DNA of 64,000 nucleotides from Streptomyces sp. SDr-06 (GTDB lineage: Bacteria; Actinomycetota; Actinomycetes; Streptomycetales; Streptomycetaceae), in assembly GCF_003324565.1 (NCBI RefSeq), contig NZ_QOLA01000002.1:496001-560000 (forward strand). Direction: 5' to 3'. The notes under the pieces were generated by a model. That model saw only the letters and a list, made by a program, of their open reading frames with translations, was not told where the DNA came from and did not search any database. Every line of letters begins with the position of its first letter. Position 1 is the first letter of the stretch. Shown in pieces: positions 21,471-30,483 of the stretch. The position numbers and the translations under genes were made by a program.

Positions 21471-23432
21471 CTACAGTCCCTTGGTGGTGATGGTGATGGT
21501 GGAGCCCTCCGGGGCCTGCGCCCCGGCGGCCACGGACTGGCCCGACACCTCGTCGCTGAGGAACGGGAAGCCGCGGTCGACCTTCACCTTGAAGCCGGCC
21601 TTCTCCAGGTCCTTCTGGGCGTCGGCGGCCTTCTCGCCGGTCACCTTCGGCACCGTGATCATCCGGGGGCCCTTGGATACGGTCAGGGTGACGCTGTCGC
21701 CCTTGGCGAGCCGGGCGTGCTCGGCGGCGGACTGGGCCGCGACCTTGCCCGCGTCCTGCGCCGAGTTGACCTGGTCGGGGGCGACGGTGACCGTGAGCCC
21801 GGCGTCCTGGAGGGCGGTGGTGGCGTCGGCCACCGAGTCGCCGACGACGTTGGGCACGTCCACGGGGGCGCCCTTGCTGACGACCATCGAGACGGCCGTG
21901 TCCGTGTGGCGCTTGACGCCCGAGGCCGGGTCGGTGCGGATCACCGAGCCCTGCGGGACGCTGTCGTTGAACTCGCTGGAGGTGTCGCCCGGCGCGAAGC
22001 CCGCCTTCTGCAGCTCGCTCTTCGCCTGGTCGAGCGGCATGCCGTCCAGCTTGGGCACCTGCGCCGTCTCGGGGCCGCGCGAGACGACCAGCGTCACCGA
22101 GCCGTTCCCGCGGATGCGGGCGCCGGTGGCCGGGTCGGTCGAGACGACCTGGCCCCGCTCGACGGTGTCGCTGAACTGCCGGTCGACTTGTCTGACGCCG
22201 AGCCCGGCGTTCGACAGCTTCTTCTTCGCCGCGTCCTCGCTCTGCCCGATGAGGGCCGGAACGCGGGTGAACTGGCCGGAGTTGATGTACCAGACCCCCG
22301 CGCCGACCCCGAAGATCAGGAGCACCGCCGCGACCAGGGCGAGCAGACCGCGCCGGTTGTTCAGGCGCCCGCGCGGCTCGCGGGGCGCGGGCTCCGGCTC
22401 GTCCTCGACGCGCTGCGGCAGGATCAGCCGGGTGGTGCGGTTGACGGGCTCCGGGCGGGCCGACTCCGCGGGCAGCGGCCCGGACACCGGGGTGGCCACG
22501 GCCCGCGGGATCACGCTCGTACGGTCCTCGGAGCCGGTTTCCCCGGCCGCCGGGTGGGCGCCCGGCGGGACCGCGTCCAGCTGCTCGTCGCCGAGCGCCG
22601 CGCGGGCGGTACGGGTCTGGGCGAGCAGGGCGACCGCGTCGTGCGGGCGGACGTCGGGGTTGCGGGCGGTCGCGGAGGCGACCAGTTCGTCCAGTTCCAG
22701 GGCGAGGCCCGGCACGGCCGCGGAGGGCGCGGGCATCCCCTCGTGGAGGTGGGCGTAGAGGATCTGGGCGGGGGTGTCCCCGCGGTGCGGCTTGGCGCCG
22801 GTGAGCATCTCGTACAGGACGACACCGCACGCGTACACGTCGGCGCGGGTGTCGGCGGTGCCGTGCTCGATCTGCTCGGGGGCGAGGTAGGAGACGGTGC
22901 CGAGGACCGAGCCGGTGGTGCTCGTCACCGAGTCCACGGCCCTGACCAGGCCGAAGTCGGCGACCTTGACCCGGCCGTCGTCGCCGATCAGCACGTTCTC
23001 GGGCTTCATGTCCCGGTGGACGAACCCGGCGCGGTGGGCGGCGCCGAGGGCCGCGAGCACCGGCTCCAGGATGTCGAGGGCCGCGCGCGGCTGGAGCGCG
23101 CCGCGCTCGCGCAGCACGTCGCGCAGGGTGCAGCCCGCGATGTACTCCATCGCGAGGTAGACGTACTGGCCCTGCGCGCCCTGGTCGAAGACGCCGACCA
23201 CATTGGGGTGCGCGAGCCGGGCGACCGACTTGGCCTCGCGGATGAAGCGCTCCACGAAGGAGGCGTCGGCGGCGAGGGCGGGGTGCATCACCTTGAGGGC
23301 GAGGACCCGGTCCAGGCGGGTGTCGACGGCCCGGTAGACCGTGGCCATACCGCCGACGGCGATACGCGCGTCGACGCGGTAGCGGCCGTCGAGCACCTGC
23401 CCGACGAGGGGGTCATGAAGGGTCGTATCCAC
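21471..23432 (-). CDS. Ser/Thr protein kinase with four PASTA domains (PknB type)
   Basis: This 653-residue membrane kinase has all key kinase residues: glycine loop AVGGMATVY, Lys in ALKVM, catalytic HRDMKPEN, DFG in VADFGLV and APE in SYLAPEQ. A linker leads to one membrane helix (about 357-375). Four extracellular PASTA domains follow, beginning VPALIG, VPKLDG, VPNVVG and VPKVTG. PASTA domains bind muropeptides or lipid II, so it may sense cell-wall state. The GTG start has no ribosome site and lies 7 nt after TAAACT (23445-23440), which suggests a leaderless mRNA. Streptomyces carries several such kinases, so no symbol is given. Confidence 0.95.
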   Translation of the reverse strand: MDTTLHDPLVGQVLDGRYRVDARIAVGGMATVYRAVDTRLDRVLALKVMHPALAADASFVERFIREAKSVARLAHPNVVGVFDQGAQGQYVYLAMEYIAGCTLRDVLRERGALQPRAALDILEPVLAALGAAHRAGFVHRDMKPENVLIGDDGRVKVADFGLVRAVDSVTSTTGSVLGTVSYLAPEQIEHGTADTRADVYACGVVLYEMLTGAKPHRGDTPAQILYAHLHEGMPAPSAAVPGLALELDELVASATARNPDVRPHDAVALLAQTRTARAALGDEQLDAVPPGAHPAAGETGSEDRTSVIPRAVATPVSGPLPAESARPEPVNRTTRLILPQRVEDEPEPAPREPRGRLNNRRGLLALVAAVLLIFGVGAGVWYINSGQFTRVPALIGQSEDAAKKKLSNAGLGVRQVDRQFSDTVERGQVVSTDPATGARIRGNGSVTLVVSRGPETAQVPKLDGMPLDQAKSELQKAGFAPGDTSSEFNDSVPQGSVIRTDPASGVKRHTDTAVSMVVSKGAPVDVPNVVGDSVADATTALQDAGLTVTVAPDQVNSAQDAGKVAAQSAAEHARLAKGDSVTLTVSKGPRMITVPKVTGEKAADAQKDLEKAGFKVKVDRGFPFLSDEVSGQSVAAGAQAPEGSTITITTKGL

Positions 23433-23453
23433 GGGGGAGAGTTTACGAGCGCC

Positions 23454-23494
23454 GTCCGGCCCCCTTCACGCCGCGTGCGTCCGGGGGGCCGGAC
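23454..23494 (-). terminator. Terminator of the thiO-thiS-thiG operon
   Basis: GTCCGGCCCCC and GGGGGCCGGAC form an 11-bp stem with a 19-nt loop, 27 bp after the thiG stop. Confidence 0.65.
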
Positions 23495-23520
23495 TGAAGC
23501 CGACCTGTGACGCGGACCCG

Positions 23521-24318
<798 letters not shown>

Positions 24319-24519
24319 TCAGCCCCCCTGCACGGCGGTGAGGACCTCGACGCGGTCGCCGTCGCCGAGCGTGGTCGTGGGCCAGGCGCCGCGCGGCACG
24401 ACCGCCTCGTTGACGGCGGCGGCGACCCCGGAGCGGGCGGGCGTGAGGGTGGCGACGAGGGCGTCGAGGGTGGTCCCGGGGGCGAGCGGGCGCGGCTCGC
24501 CGTTGACGGAGATGGTCAT
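24319..24519 (-). CDS. thiS: Sulfur carrier protein ThiS
   Basis: This 66-residue ubiquitin-fold protein ends in the diagnostic Gly-Gly (AVQGG). The C-terminus is adenylated by a ThiF/MoeB-type enzyme and carries the thiocarboxylate that gives sulfur to ThiG. The ATG overlaps the thiO stop by 4 bp, and thiG follows after 3 nt, so the three products are made together. No thiF lies in this window. Confidence 0.95.
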   Translation of the reverse strand: MTISVNGEPRPLAPGTTLDALVATLTPARSGVAAAVNEAVVPRGAWPTTTLGDGDRVEVLTAVQGG

Positions 24520-25697
24520 GCGGTCGTCAGCTCCCACGGTGCGGAGGTGAAACGTCGGGGGGTGAACGGGCGTGCCTCCTCGGGCAGTTCGCCGGTGGCC
24601 AGGACGTGTGCCATGACGTCGCCGGTCACCGCCGTGAGCAGCACGCCGTTGCGGTAGTGGCCGGTGGCGATGAGCAGCCCGGGCAGCGCGGTCGGGCCGA
24701 GCAGGGGCGCGTTGTCGGGGGAGGCGGGGCGCAGCCCGGCCCGGGTCTCGGTGAGCGGCAGCTCGGTGATGCCCGGCACCAACTCGTGGGCGTCGCGCAG
24801 CAGTTGGTAGACGCCGCCCGCGGTGACCGTGGTGTCCCAGCCGAGCTCCTCGCTGGTGGCGCCGACCACGAGCTCGCCGTTCTCGCGTGGTACGAGGTAG
24901 ACGTCGCTGCCCCGCACCACGGCCCGTACGGTCCGGGACAGGAAGGGCGCGCAGGCGGGCGGCACGGTCAGCCGAAGGACCTGGCCCTTGACGGGACGCA
25001 CCGGCGGGAAGAGGTCCTCCGGCACGCCCTTCAGCCGGCTGCTGAGGCTGCCCGCGGCGAGCACGACCTGGTCGGCCGTGAGCTCGGTGCCGTCCGCCAG
25101 GACGGCACCGACGGCCCGGTCCCCGGAAACCGAGAGCCGCTCGGCCCAGCCGTGGGCGAACCGCACCCCGGCCGCCGTGCACGCGGCGACCAGCGCCTTC
25201 GCCAGGCGGCGCGGGTCGATCTGGTGGTCGCCGTCGACCCGGAGCCCGCCGCGCACACCGGGCGCCAGCATCGGTTCGAGGCGGCGGCAGTCGCGGCCGG
25301 ACAGCCACTCGGACTCCAGGCCGCAGCGGACCTGGAGCGCGTGCAGCTCGCGCAGGTGCGCGCGGTCGTCGGAGTCGAGCGCCACGGCCAGGGTGCCGCA
25401 GGCGCGGTAGCCGGTGTCGAGACCGGTGGCCTCCGCCAGCTCGGCCGCGAAGGCCGGGAAGCGGCGGGCGGACTCGACGTTGAGGGCGAGCAGGGTCTGC
25501 TCGCCGTAATGGAGCTCGGTGACGGCGGCGAGCATGCCGGCCGCGACCTGGGCGGCCCCGCCGCCCGGCTCGGGGTCGGCGAGCACGACCCCGAGGCCGC
25601 GCTGCGCGGCCCGCCAGGCGGTGACGAGCCCGATGATCCCGCCCCCGATCACGAGGACGTCGGACCCGCTCCCGGGCCCGTTTCGAGAAGAACGCAT
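24516..25697 (-). CDS. thiO: Glycine oxidase ThiO
   Basis: This FAD enzyme oxidises glycine to the imine (dehydroglycine) used by ThiG. The 393-residue protein has the FAD fingerprint VLVIGGGIIGLVTAWRA near the N-terminus, a central LAAGSLSS, and the C-terminal ATGHYRNGVLL typical of ThiO/DadA proteins. The ATG at 25697 begins 14 nt after the GGGAGG of the upstream riboswitch region; longer in-frame extensions run through the riboswitch and are not credible. It is the first gene of thiO-thiS-thiG. Confidence 0.94.
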   Translation of the reverse strand: MRSSRNGPGSGSDVLVIGGGIIGLVTAWRAAQRGLGVVLADPEPGGGAAQVAAGMLAAVTELHYGEQTLLALNVESARRFPAFAAELAEATGLDTGYRACGTLAVALDSDDRAHLRELHALQVRCGLESEWLSGRDCRRLEPMLAPGVRGGLRVDGDHQIDPRRLAKALVAACTAAGVRFAHGWAERLSVSGDRAVGAVLADGTELTADQVVLAAGSLSSRLKGVPEDLFPPVRPVKGQVLRLTVPPACAPFLSRTVRAVVRGSDVYLVPRENGELVVGATSEELGWDTTVTAGGVYQLLRDAHELVPGITELPLTETRAGLRPASPDNAPLLGPTALPGLLIATGHYRNGVLLTAVTGDVMAHVLATGELPEEARPFTPRRFTSAPWELTTA

Positions 25698-25710
25698 GGG
25701 CGTCCAGCCC

Positions 25711-25803
25711 CTCCCTTCGCCGGCATGACCCGGATCAGGTTCGTACGGTCGGAGGCCGCCCAGCCTCCCTCTCAGCCCGGTGCGTCCGGGCTCCCGCGAG
25801 TGC
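25711..25803 (-). ncRNA. TPP riboswitch (THI element)
   Basis: Read on the minus strand, the leader contains the conserved elements in order: a GGGAGCCCGG stem side, CTGAGAGGGAG, a variable arm (GGCGGCC), then GAACCTGATCCGGGTCATG and CCGGCGAAGGGA. These are the pyrimidine- and pyrophosphate-binding strands of the thiamine pyrophosphate aptamer. The aptamer ends 13 nt before the thiO ATG and includes the GGGAGG ribosome site. Control is therefore probably translational: TPP binding hides the site. Confidence 0.95.
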
Positions 25804-25894
25804 TTTACGCCTGCCACCATAGCCCGAGCCCTCGGCCCGCAGTAAGGGAGCGTCCGGGCGACAGGGCCGCCTCCGCGTTGACCGGGCCCCTTAC

Positions 25895-25909
25895 CTGACG
25901 AATAGTCAG
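25895..25909. promoter_or_regulatory. Inverted repeat CTGAC-GAATA-GTCAG
   Basis: Five-bp arms with a 5-bp spacer sit 17 bp upstream of the flavoprotein start and just before a TATGGT hexamer (25915-25920). Its position between -10 and -35 fits a repressor operator; the regulator is unknown. Confidence 0.35.
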
Positions 25910-25926
25910 CTGCTTATGGTGATCGG

Positions 25927-27150
25927 GTGAGCGAACAGCAGACGCATTCCGAAGCACGGCACGTGGTCGTCGTCGGCGCGGGCATGGCCGGCGTGCAGAC
26001 CGCGGTGGCCCTGCGCGAACAGGGCTTCGCGGGAGCCATCACCCTCATCGGCGCCGAGCCGCACCAGCCCTACGACCGGCCCCCGCTCTCCAAGGCGGTC
26101 CTGCTCGGCAAGGCCGAGGGTTCGGCCTTCGAGGTCGACTTCGAGGCACTCGGCGTGGAGCTGCGCCTGGGCCTGGAGGTCACCGGGGTGCGGCCCGCCG
26201 AGCACCGCGTGGTGACCGAGGCGGGCGAGGTCGGCTACGACACCCTCGTCATCGCCACCGGCGCCGAACCGCTCACCCTGCCCGGCAGCGGGGGAGTGCC
26301 CGGCGTCCATCTGCTGCGCACCCTCGACGACGCGCGGCGGCTGCGCCCGGTCCTGGACCAGCGGCACCGGATCGTGGTCGTGGGCGCCGGATGGATCGGC
26401 GCGGAGTTCGCCACCGCCGCACGCGACGCGGGCTGCGAGGTCACCGTCGTGGAGGCCGCCGACCGCCCGCTGGCCGGGGTGCTCCCCGCCGAGGTCGCCG
26501 CCCCGATGGCCGGGTGGTACGCCGAATCCGGCGCCGAACTCCTCACCGGCGCCCGGGTCCAAGCGGTCGTGCCGGGCGAGGTACTGCTCGCCGACGGCCG
26601 GCGGCTCCCGGCCGACGCGGTGGTCATCGGCATCGGCGCCCGCCCCGCGACCGGCTGGCTGGCCGGCTCGGACATCGCGCTCGGCCCCGAGGGGGCGATC
26701 ACGGCGGACGCCCGCCTGCGCACCTCGCTCCCCGACGTGTACGCGGTGGGCGACTGCGTCTCGTTCCCCTCGGCCCGGTTCGGCGAGCGCCTGCTCGTCC
26801 ACCACTGGGACAACGCGTTGCAGGGCCCGCGCACGGTGGCCGCCGACATCGTGGGCGAGGCGCCCGCCGACTACGACCCGGTGCCGTACTTCTGGTCCGA
26901 ACAGTTCGGCCGCTTCGTCCAGTACGCGGGCCACCACACCGACACCGACACCCTGGTCTGGCGCGGCGACCCGTCCTCGGCCCCGTGGTCGGTCTGCTGG
27001 CTGAGGGACGGGGCCCTGGTCGCGGTCCTGGCGGTGGGCCGCCCCCGGGACCTGGCCCAGGGCCGCAGACTGATCGAATCGGCCACCCCCCTGAACCGAG
27101 AAGCCCTGAGCGACCCGTCAACGCCCCTGAAGTCGGCGGTACTGGGGTAA
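25927..27150 (+). CDS. NAD(P)/FAD-dependent oxidoreductase, ferredoxin reductase-like
   Basis: This 407-residue flavoprotein has two nucleotide-binding folds. The FAD fingerprint is VVVVGAGMAGVQ near the N-terminus and the NAD fingerprint is VVVGAGWIGAEFA (about 155). ATGAEP links them and VYAVGDCVSF closes the FAD site. The layout matches BenA4/rubredoxin- or ferredoxin-reductases that feed P450s or dioxygenases, but no partner ferredoxin or oxygenase is adjacent. The GTG start lies 6 nt after TATGGT with no ribosome site, so the mRNA may be leaderless. It is divergent from the thiO leader. Confidence 0.9.
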   Translation: MSEQQTHSEARHVVVVGAGMAGVQTAVALREQGFAGAITLIGAEPHQPYDRPPLSKAVLLGKAEGSAFEVDFEALGVELRLGLEVTGVRPAEHRVVTEAGEVGYDTLVIATGAEPLTLPGSGGVPGVHLLRTLDDARRLRPVLDQRHRIVVVGAGWIGAEFATAARDAGCEVTVVEAADRPLAGVLPAEVAAPMAGWYAESGAELLTGARVQAVVPGEVLLADGRRLPADAVVIGIGARPATGWLAGSDIALGPEGAITADARLRTSLPDVYAVGDCVSFPSARFGERLLVHHWDNALQGPRTVAADIVGEAPADYDPVPYFWSEQFGRFVQYAGHHTDTDTLVWRGDPSSAPWSVCWLRDGALVAVLAVGRPRDLAQGRRLIESATPLNREALSDPSTPLKSAVLG

Positions 27151-27176
27151 GGACCCTGGCCAGGGAAACGCCGCCA

Positions 27177-27199
27177 AGGGGCGCGGGGAACTGCGCGAC
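27177..27199 (+). repeat. Copy 1 of a Streptomyces intergenic repeat
   Basis: The core GCGCGGGGAACTGCGCGA lies in a 231-bp gene-free stretch. It is followed within 10 bp by CACGATCCGCGG, as in the copy at 62871-62892. The rest of this gap (27200-27381) is GC-rich low-complexity DNA with no convincing gene. Confidence 0.75.
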
Positions 27200-27381
27200 A
27201 CGCCACGCACGATCCGCGGCCGAAACCGAAAGCTGAAGGGGCCGGGGGCGTCCGGGGCGGAGCCCCAGGACACGGTCGGCGACCAGAGGCACTTCAGGGG
27301 CCCGAGGGGCGCGGGGGACGCGGGGGCGCGGCCCCCGAGGGACCACCCCGGTACCGGCTGTCAGTGCGAGGTGGCAGGCTT

Positions 27382-27753
27382 GTGACCGTGACCGAGATTG
27401 ACGCGAAGATTGATGCTCTCGTCCCCGCCTGGCTGTACCTCCCCGACATCGCGGAGATGCTGGACGTGGAGGTGACGCGTGTACGGCAGCTGGTCAAGGA
27501 GGGCCAGCTCATCGCCGTACGCCGCGGTGAGAACAGGGCGCTTCAGGTGCCGGCCGCCTTCATCGACACCGACAAGGTGGTGAAGGGCCTGGTCGGGACG
27601 CTGACGCTGCTGAGGGACGACGGTTTCTCCGACGAGGAGATGCTGGAGTGGCTCTTCACCCCGGACCCGACCCTGCCCGGCACCCCCGCCGAGGCCCTCA
27701 GTGAGAATCGCGGCACGGAGGTGAAGCGCCGCGCCCAGGCGCTCGCCCTCTGA
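27382..27753 (+). CDS. Rv2175c-family helix-turn-helix DNA-binding protein
   Basis: This 123-residue protein has an N-terminal winged helix-turn-helix ([20 protein letters not shown], then [18 protein letters not shown]) and a C-terminal helical domain ([21 protein letters not shown]). It belongs to the family of Mycobacterium tuberculosis Rv2175c, a DNA-binding protein that is a substrate of the PASTA kinase PknL. A PASTA kinase is encoded 4 kb away here, so phosphorylation by it is a reasonable but untested idea. The GTG at 27382 follows GAGGTGG by 7 nt; GTG at 27388 is an alternative. Confidence 0.87.
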   Translation: MTVTEIDAKIDALVPAWLYLPDIAEMLDVEVTRVRQLVKEGQLIAVRRGENRALQVPAAFIDTDKVVKGLVGTLTLLRDDGFSDEEMLEWLFTPDPTLPGTPAEALSENRGTEVKRRAQALAL

Positions 27754-27790
27754 GTCGAACGAGCCCACCCACCAGTGCCGCGAGCCGCGG

Positions 27791-27821
27791 GTGTACGGTC
27801 CGGTCCACCCGGCCCGTACAC
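27791..27821 (+). terminator. Hairpin between the DNA-binding protein gene and thiE
   Basis: GTGTACGG and CCGTACAC form an 8-bp stem with a 15-nt loop, 37 bp after the upstream stop. It could also be an operator for thiE. Confidence 0.5.
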
Positions 27822-27863
27822 CGCGCGGCCCGGCCGAAGACGAACGACAACGGGGGACCTTCC

Positions 27864-28526
27864 ATGCCCACGGCCCGTGAGCGGCTCGCCGACGCCCGGC
27901 TCTACCTGTGCACCGACGCGCGCAAGCGCCAGGGCGATCTGCCCGCGTTCCTGGACGCCGTGCTGGCGTCCGGCGTGGACATCGTGCAGCTGCGGGACAA
28001 GGGCATGGAGGCCGCCGAGGAGCTGGAGCACCTGGCGGTCTTCGCGGACGCCTGCCGCCGGCACGGCAAGCTGCTCGCGGTCAACGACCGGGCCGACGTG
28101 GCGCACGCGATCGGCGCCGACGTGCTGCACCTGGGCCAGGGCGATCTGCCGGTGCCCGCCGCCCGCGCCGTCCTGGGCGAGGAGGTGCTGATCGGCCGCT
28201 CCACCCACGCGGACGCGGAGGCCGCGGCGGCCGCCGTCGAGCCGGGCGTGGACTACTTCTGCACGGGCCCCTGCTGGCCCACCCCCACCAAGCCGGGCCG
28301 GTTCGCGCCGGGCCTCGACCTGGTGCGGTACACCGCCTCGCTCGGCACCGACCGCCCCTGGTTCGCGATCGGCGGCATCGACGCGGGCAACCTGGACGAG
28401 GTCCTGGACGCGGGAGCCGACCGGATCGTCGTCGTGCGGGCGATCACCGAGGCCGACGACCCGGCCGCGGCCACCGCCGACCTGGCCAAGCGGGTCCGGG
28501 AGCGGCTCGGCCGAAGCGCGGGGTGA
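27864..28526 (+). CDS. thiE: Thiamine phosphate synthase
   Basis: ThiE joins the thiazole and pyrimidine phosphates to give thiamine phosphate. The 220-residue TIM barrel shows [37 protein letters not shown] and the pyrophosphate loop [15 protein letters not shown], ending with FAIGGI. The ATG follows a GGGGGA stretch. No THI element is visible upstream, unlike the thiO operon 2 kb away on the other strand, so the two halves of the pathway are regulated differently here. Confidence 0.95.
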   Translation: MPTARERLADARLYLCTDARKRQGDLPAFLDAVLASGVDIVQLRDKGMEAAEELEHLAVFADACRRHGKLLAVNDRADVAHAIGADVLHLGQGDLPVPAARAVLGEEVLIGRSTHADAEAAAAAVEPGVDYFCTGPCWPTPTKPGRFAPGLDLVRYTASLGTDRPWFAIGGIDAGNLDEVLDAGADRIVVVRAITEADDPAAATADLAKRVRERLGRSAG

Positions 28527-28640
28527 TCCCCGGGCCCCAGGGACCCGGTCGCTGTCCGAGGGGTGGACAGAAGTCCGACAATGTGGACATTTGACCCCGG
28601 ACTTGTTGGGGGACCGGCGGCCCCTGGCTAACCTGCGAGT

Positions 28641-29558
28641 ATGGCCCTTGGCACAGCTTCCACCAGGACTGATCGCGCACGAACCGTGCGTGACATGCTC
28701 GCGTCCGGCGAGACCACCTACTCCTTCGAGTTCTACGCGCCCAAAACCGAGAAGGGCGAGCGGAACCTCTGGAACGCGCTGCGCCGGGTCGAAGCGGTCG
28801 CCCCCGACTTCGTGTCCGTGACCTACGGAGCCGGCGGCTCCACCCGGACCGGAACCGTCGAGGCCACCCAGCAGATCACCGAGGACACCACCCTCACCCC
28901 GGTCGCCCACCTCACCGCCGTCGGGCACTCCGTCGCCGAGCTGCGCCACACCGTCGGGCAGTACGCCGACGCCGGGATCCGCAACATCCTCGCGGTGCGC
29001 GGCGACCCGAAGGGCGACCCGATGGGCGAATGGGTCAAGCACCCCCAGGGTGTGACATACGCGGCCGAACTGGTCTCGCTCATCCGGGAGTCGGGCGACT
29101 TCTGCGTGGGCGTCGCGGCCTTCCCCGAGATGCATCCGCGCTCCACGGACTGGGAATCCGACATCCGGCACTTCGTGGACAAGTGCCGCGCGGGTGCCGA
29201 CTATGCCATCACCCAGATGTTCTTCGAGCCCGAGAACTATTCGCGGTTGCGTGACCGGGTCGCGGCGGCCGGCTGCGAGACCCCGATCATCCCCGAGGTC
29301 ATGCCCGTGACCAGCGTGAAGCAGCTGGAACGACTGCCCCAACTCAGCACCGCGGCCTTCCCGGAGGACCTGCGGGACCGGATGCTTGCCGTCAAGGACG
29401 ATCCAGCCGCTGTACGCTCCATTGGCATCGAGTTCGCCACAGAGTTCTGCTCGCGGCTGCTCGCCGATGGCGTACCCGGGTTGCACTTCATTACCCTCAA
29501 CAACTCCACGGCGACGCTCGAAATCTACGAGAATCTCGGCCTGCACCAGCAGGCGTAG
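28641..29558 (+). CDS. metF: Methylenetetrahydrofolate reductase
   Basis: This FAD enzyme reduces 5,10-methylene- to 5-methyl-tetrahydrofolate for methionine synthesis. The 305-residue TIM barrel shows [12 protein letters not shown] at the start (substrate Glu), [22 protein letters not shown] and [13 protein letters not shown]. The ATG is 6 nt after TAACCT (28629-28634) with no ribosome site, so it is probably leaderless. Upstream lies AAGTCCG/CGGACTT (28570-28604), an imperfectly placed inverted repeat that could be regulatory. There is no SAM or cobalamin riboswitch pattern that I can see. Confidence 0.95.
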   Translation: MALGTASTRTDRARTVRDMLASGETTYSFEFYAPKTEKGERNLWNALRRVEAVAPDFVSVTYGAGGSTRTGTVEATQQITEDTTLTPVAHLTAVGHSVAELRHTVGQYADAGIRNILAVRGDPKGDPMGEWVKHPQGVTYAAELVSLIRESGDFCVGVAAFPEMHPRSTDWESDIRHFVDKCRAGADYAITQMFFEPENYSRLRDRVAAAGCETPIIPEVMPVTSVKQLERLPQLSTAAFPEDLRDRMLAVKDDPAAVRSIGIEFATEFCSRLLADGVPGLHFITLNNSTATLEIYENLGLHQQA

Positions 29559-29619
29559 CCGGAAACCGGTACCCGGGCAGGGGACAGCTGTACCCGGGAC
29601 AGGAGAATGAGGGACGTAC

Positions 29620-30465
29620 ATGGGCTGGACGGTCCTCTACATCGCGTTCGCGGTCGTCGCGCTGTGGCTGCTCGGTGAGGTGCTGCTGCAGTACAAGGCG
29701 CGCCTGCGCTGGCGGTTGCTCGCCTTCACCGGATTCCTGGGAGTGGTCCTGGGCGTCCTCGTCCCGTCCGTCTTCGTGATCATTCTGGGTGCGATCGCCT
29801 TCGCCGTCGGGCAGGTGCAGGTCACGCTCTCCTTCCGGCGCGGCTTCTCCACCGGCTGGGCGCTCGGCGGCAGGCCGGGCGCGAGCCGGCGGCGCAAGGG
29901 GAGCCGCGGCAAGGGCGCCCCGGCCCCGGAGCCGGTCCTCGAAGTCTCCGACCTCCAGTACGAGGCGGCCGCCGAGACCGGAGTCCTGGACCTGAACGGC
30001 CAGGCGCCGCACGCCGGTTCGGACCACGCCGAATCGGTCTACGAACCGCAGCCGATGCCCGACGAGACCGGCCAGTACGGCATCTACAGCCCCGCGCACA
30101 CCGAGGCCCAGCCCCAGTACCCCGCCTACGACCCGCAGCAGCCGTACGTCGACCCGTACGCCCCGCAGTACGACGACGCGGGCGCCGGGCAGCAGCAGTA
30201 CGCCGCCTACTCGGACCCGTACATCGGCAACGGCGGCCAGGCATACGGCACCTACACCGGCTACGACAGCTTCGGCGGCCAGCAGTCCTACCCCGACCCG
30301 CTGGCCGCGCAGTACGCGACGGACACCCCGCCGGGCGGCGTCTGGGTGCCCCAGCAGCGCGACGGGGAGTACGTCCCCTACGAGCAGCAGCAGGCCCAGC
30401 AGCCGTACGACCCTCACCACCCGGATCTGCCGCACCACCCCGAGCAGCAGCCCTACCGCTACTGA
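29620..30465 (+). CDS. Membrane protein with Tyr/Gln/Pro-rich tail
   Basis: This 281-residue protein has two N-terminal membrane segments (about 4-20 and 31-65, the second interrupted by a short turn), a short basic patch (ASRRRKGSRGKG) and a long disordered tail. The tail is rich in Tyr, Gln, Pro and Asp with repeated YDPQQPY- and QYDD-like units. Such low-complexity tails occur in streptomycete membrane proteins of unknown function. The ATG follows GAGGGA. It stands alone between metF and a convergent oxidoreductase. I cannot assign a role. Confidence 0.8.
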   Translation: MGWTVLYIAFAVVALWLLGEVLLQYKARLRWRLLAFTGFLGVVLGVLVPSVFVIILGAIAFAVGQVQVTLSFRRGFSTGWALGGRPGASRRRKGSRGKGAPAPEPVLEVSDLQYEAAAETGVLDLNGQAPHAGSDHAESVYEPQPMPDETGQYGIYSPAHTEAQPQYPAYDPQQPYVDPYAPQYDDAGAGQQQYAAYSDPYIGNGGQAYGTYTGYDSFGGQQSYPDPLAAQYATDTPPGGVWVPQQRDGEYVPYEQQQAQQPYDPHHPDLPHHPEQQPYRY

Positions 30466-30483
30466 CCGCCCCCGGGGCCCGGC

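Noticed and set aside
25698..25820. N-terminal extension of thiO
   Set aside because: It translates the TPP riboswitch.
27200..27381. Possible small gene in the G-rich gap after the flavoprotein
   Set aside because: Low complexity, no ribosome site and no recognisable protein.
29570..29604. Direct repeat of GTACCCGGG upstream of the Tyr/Gln-rich membrane protein
   Set aside because: Two short copies only, in a small gap; likely chance.
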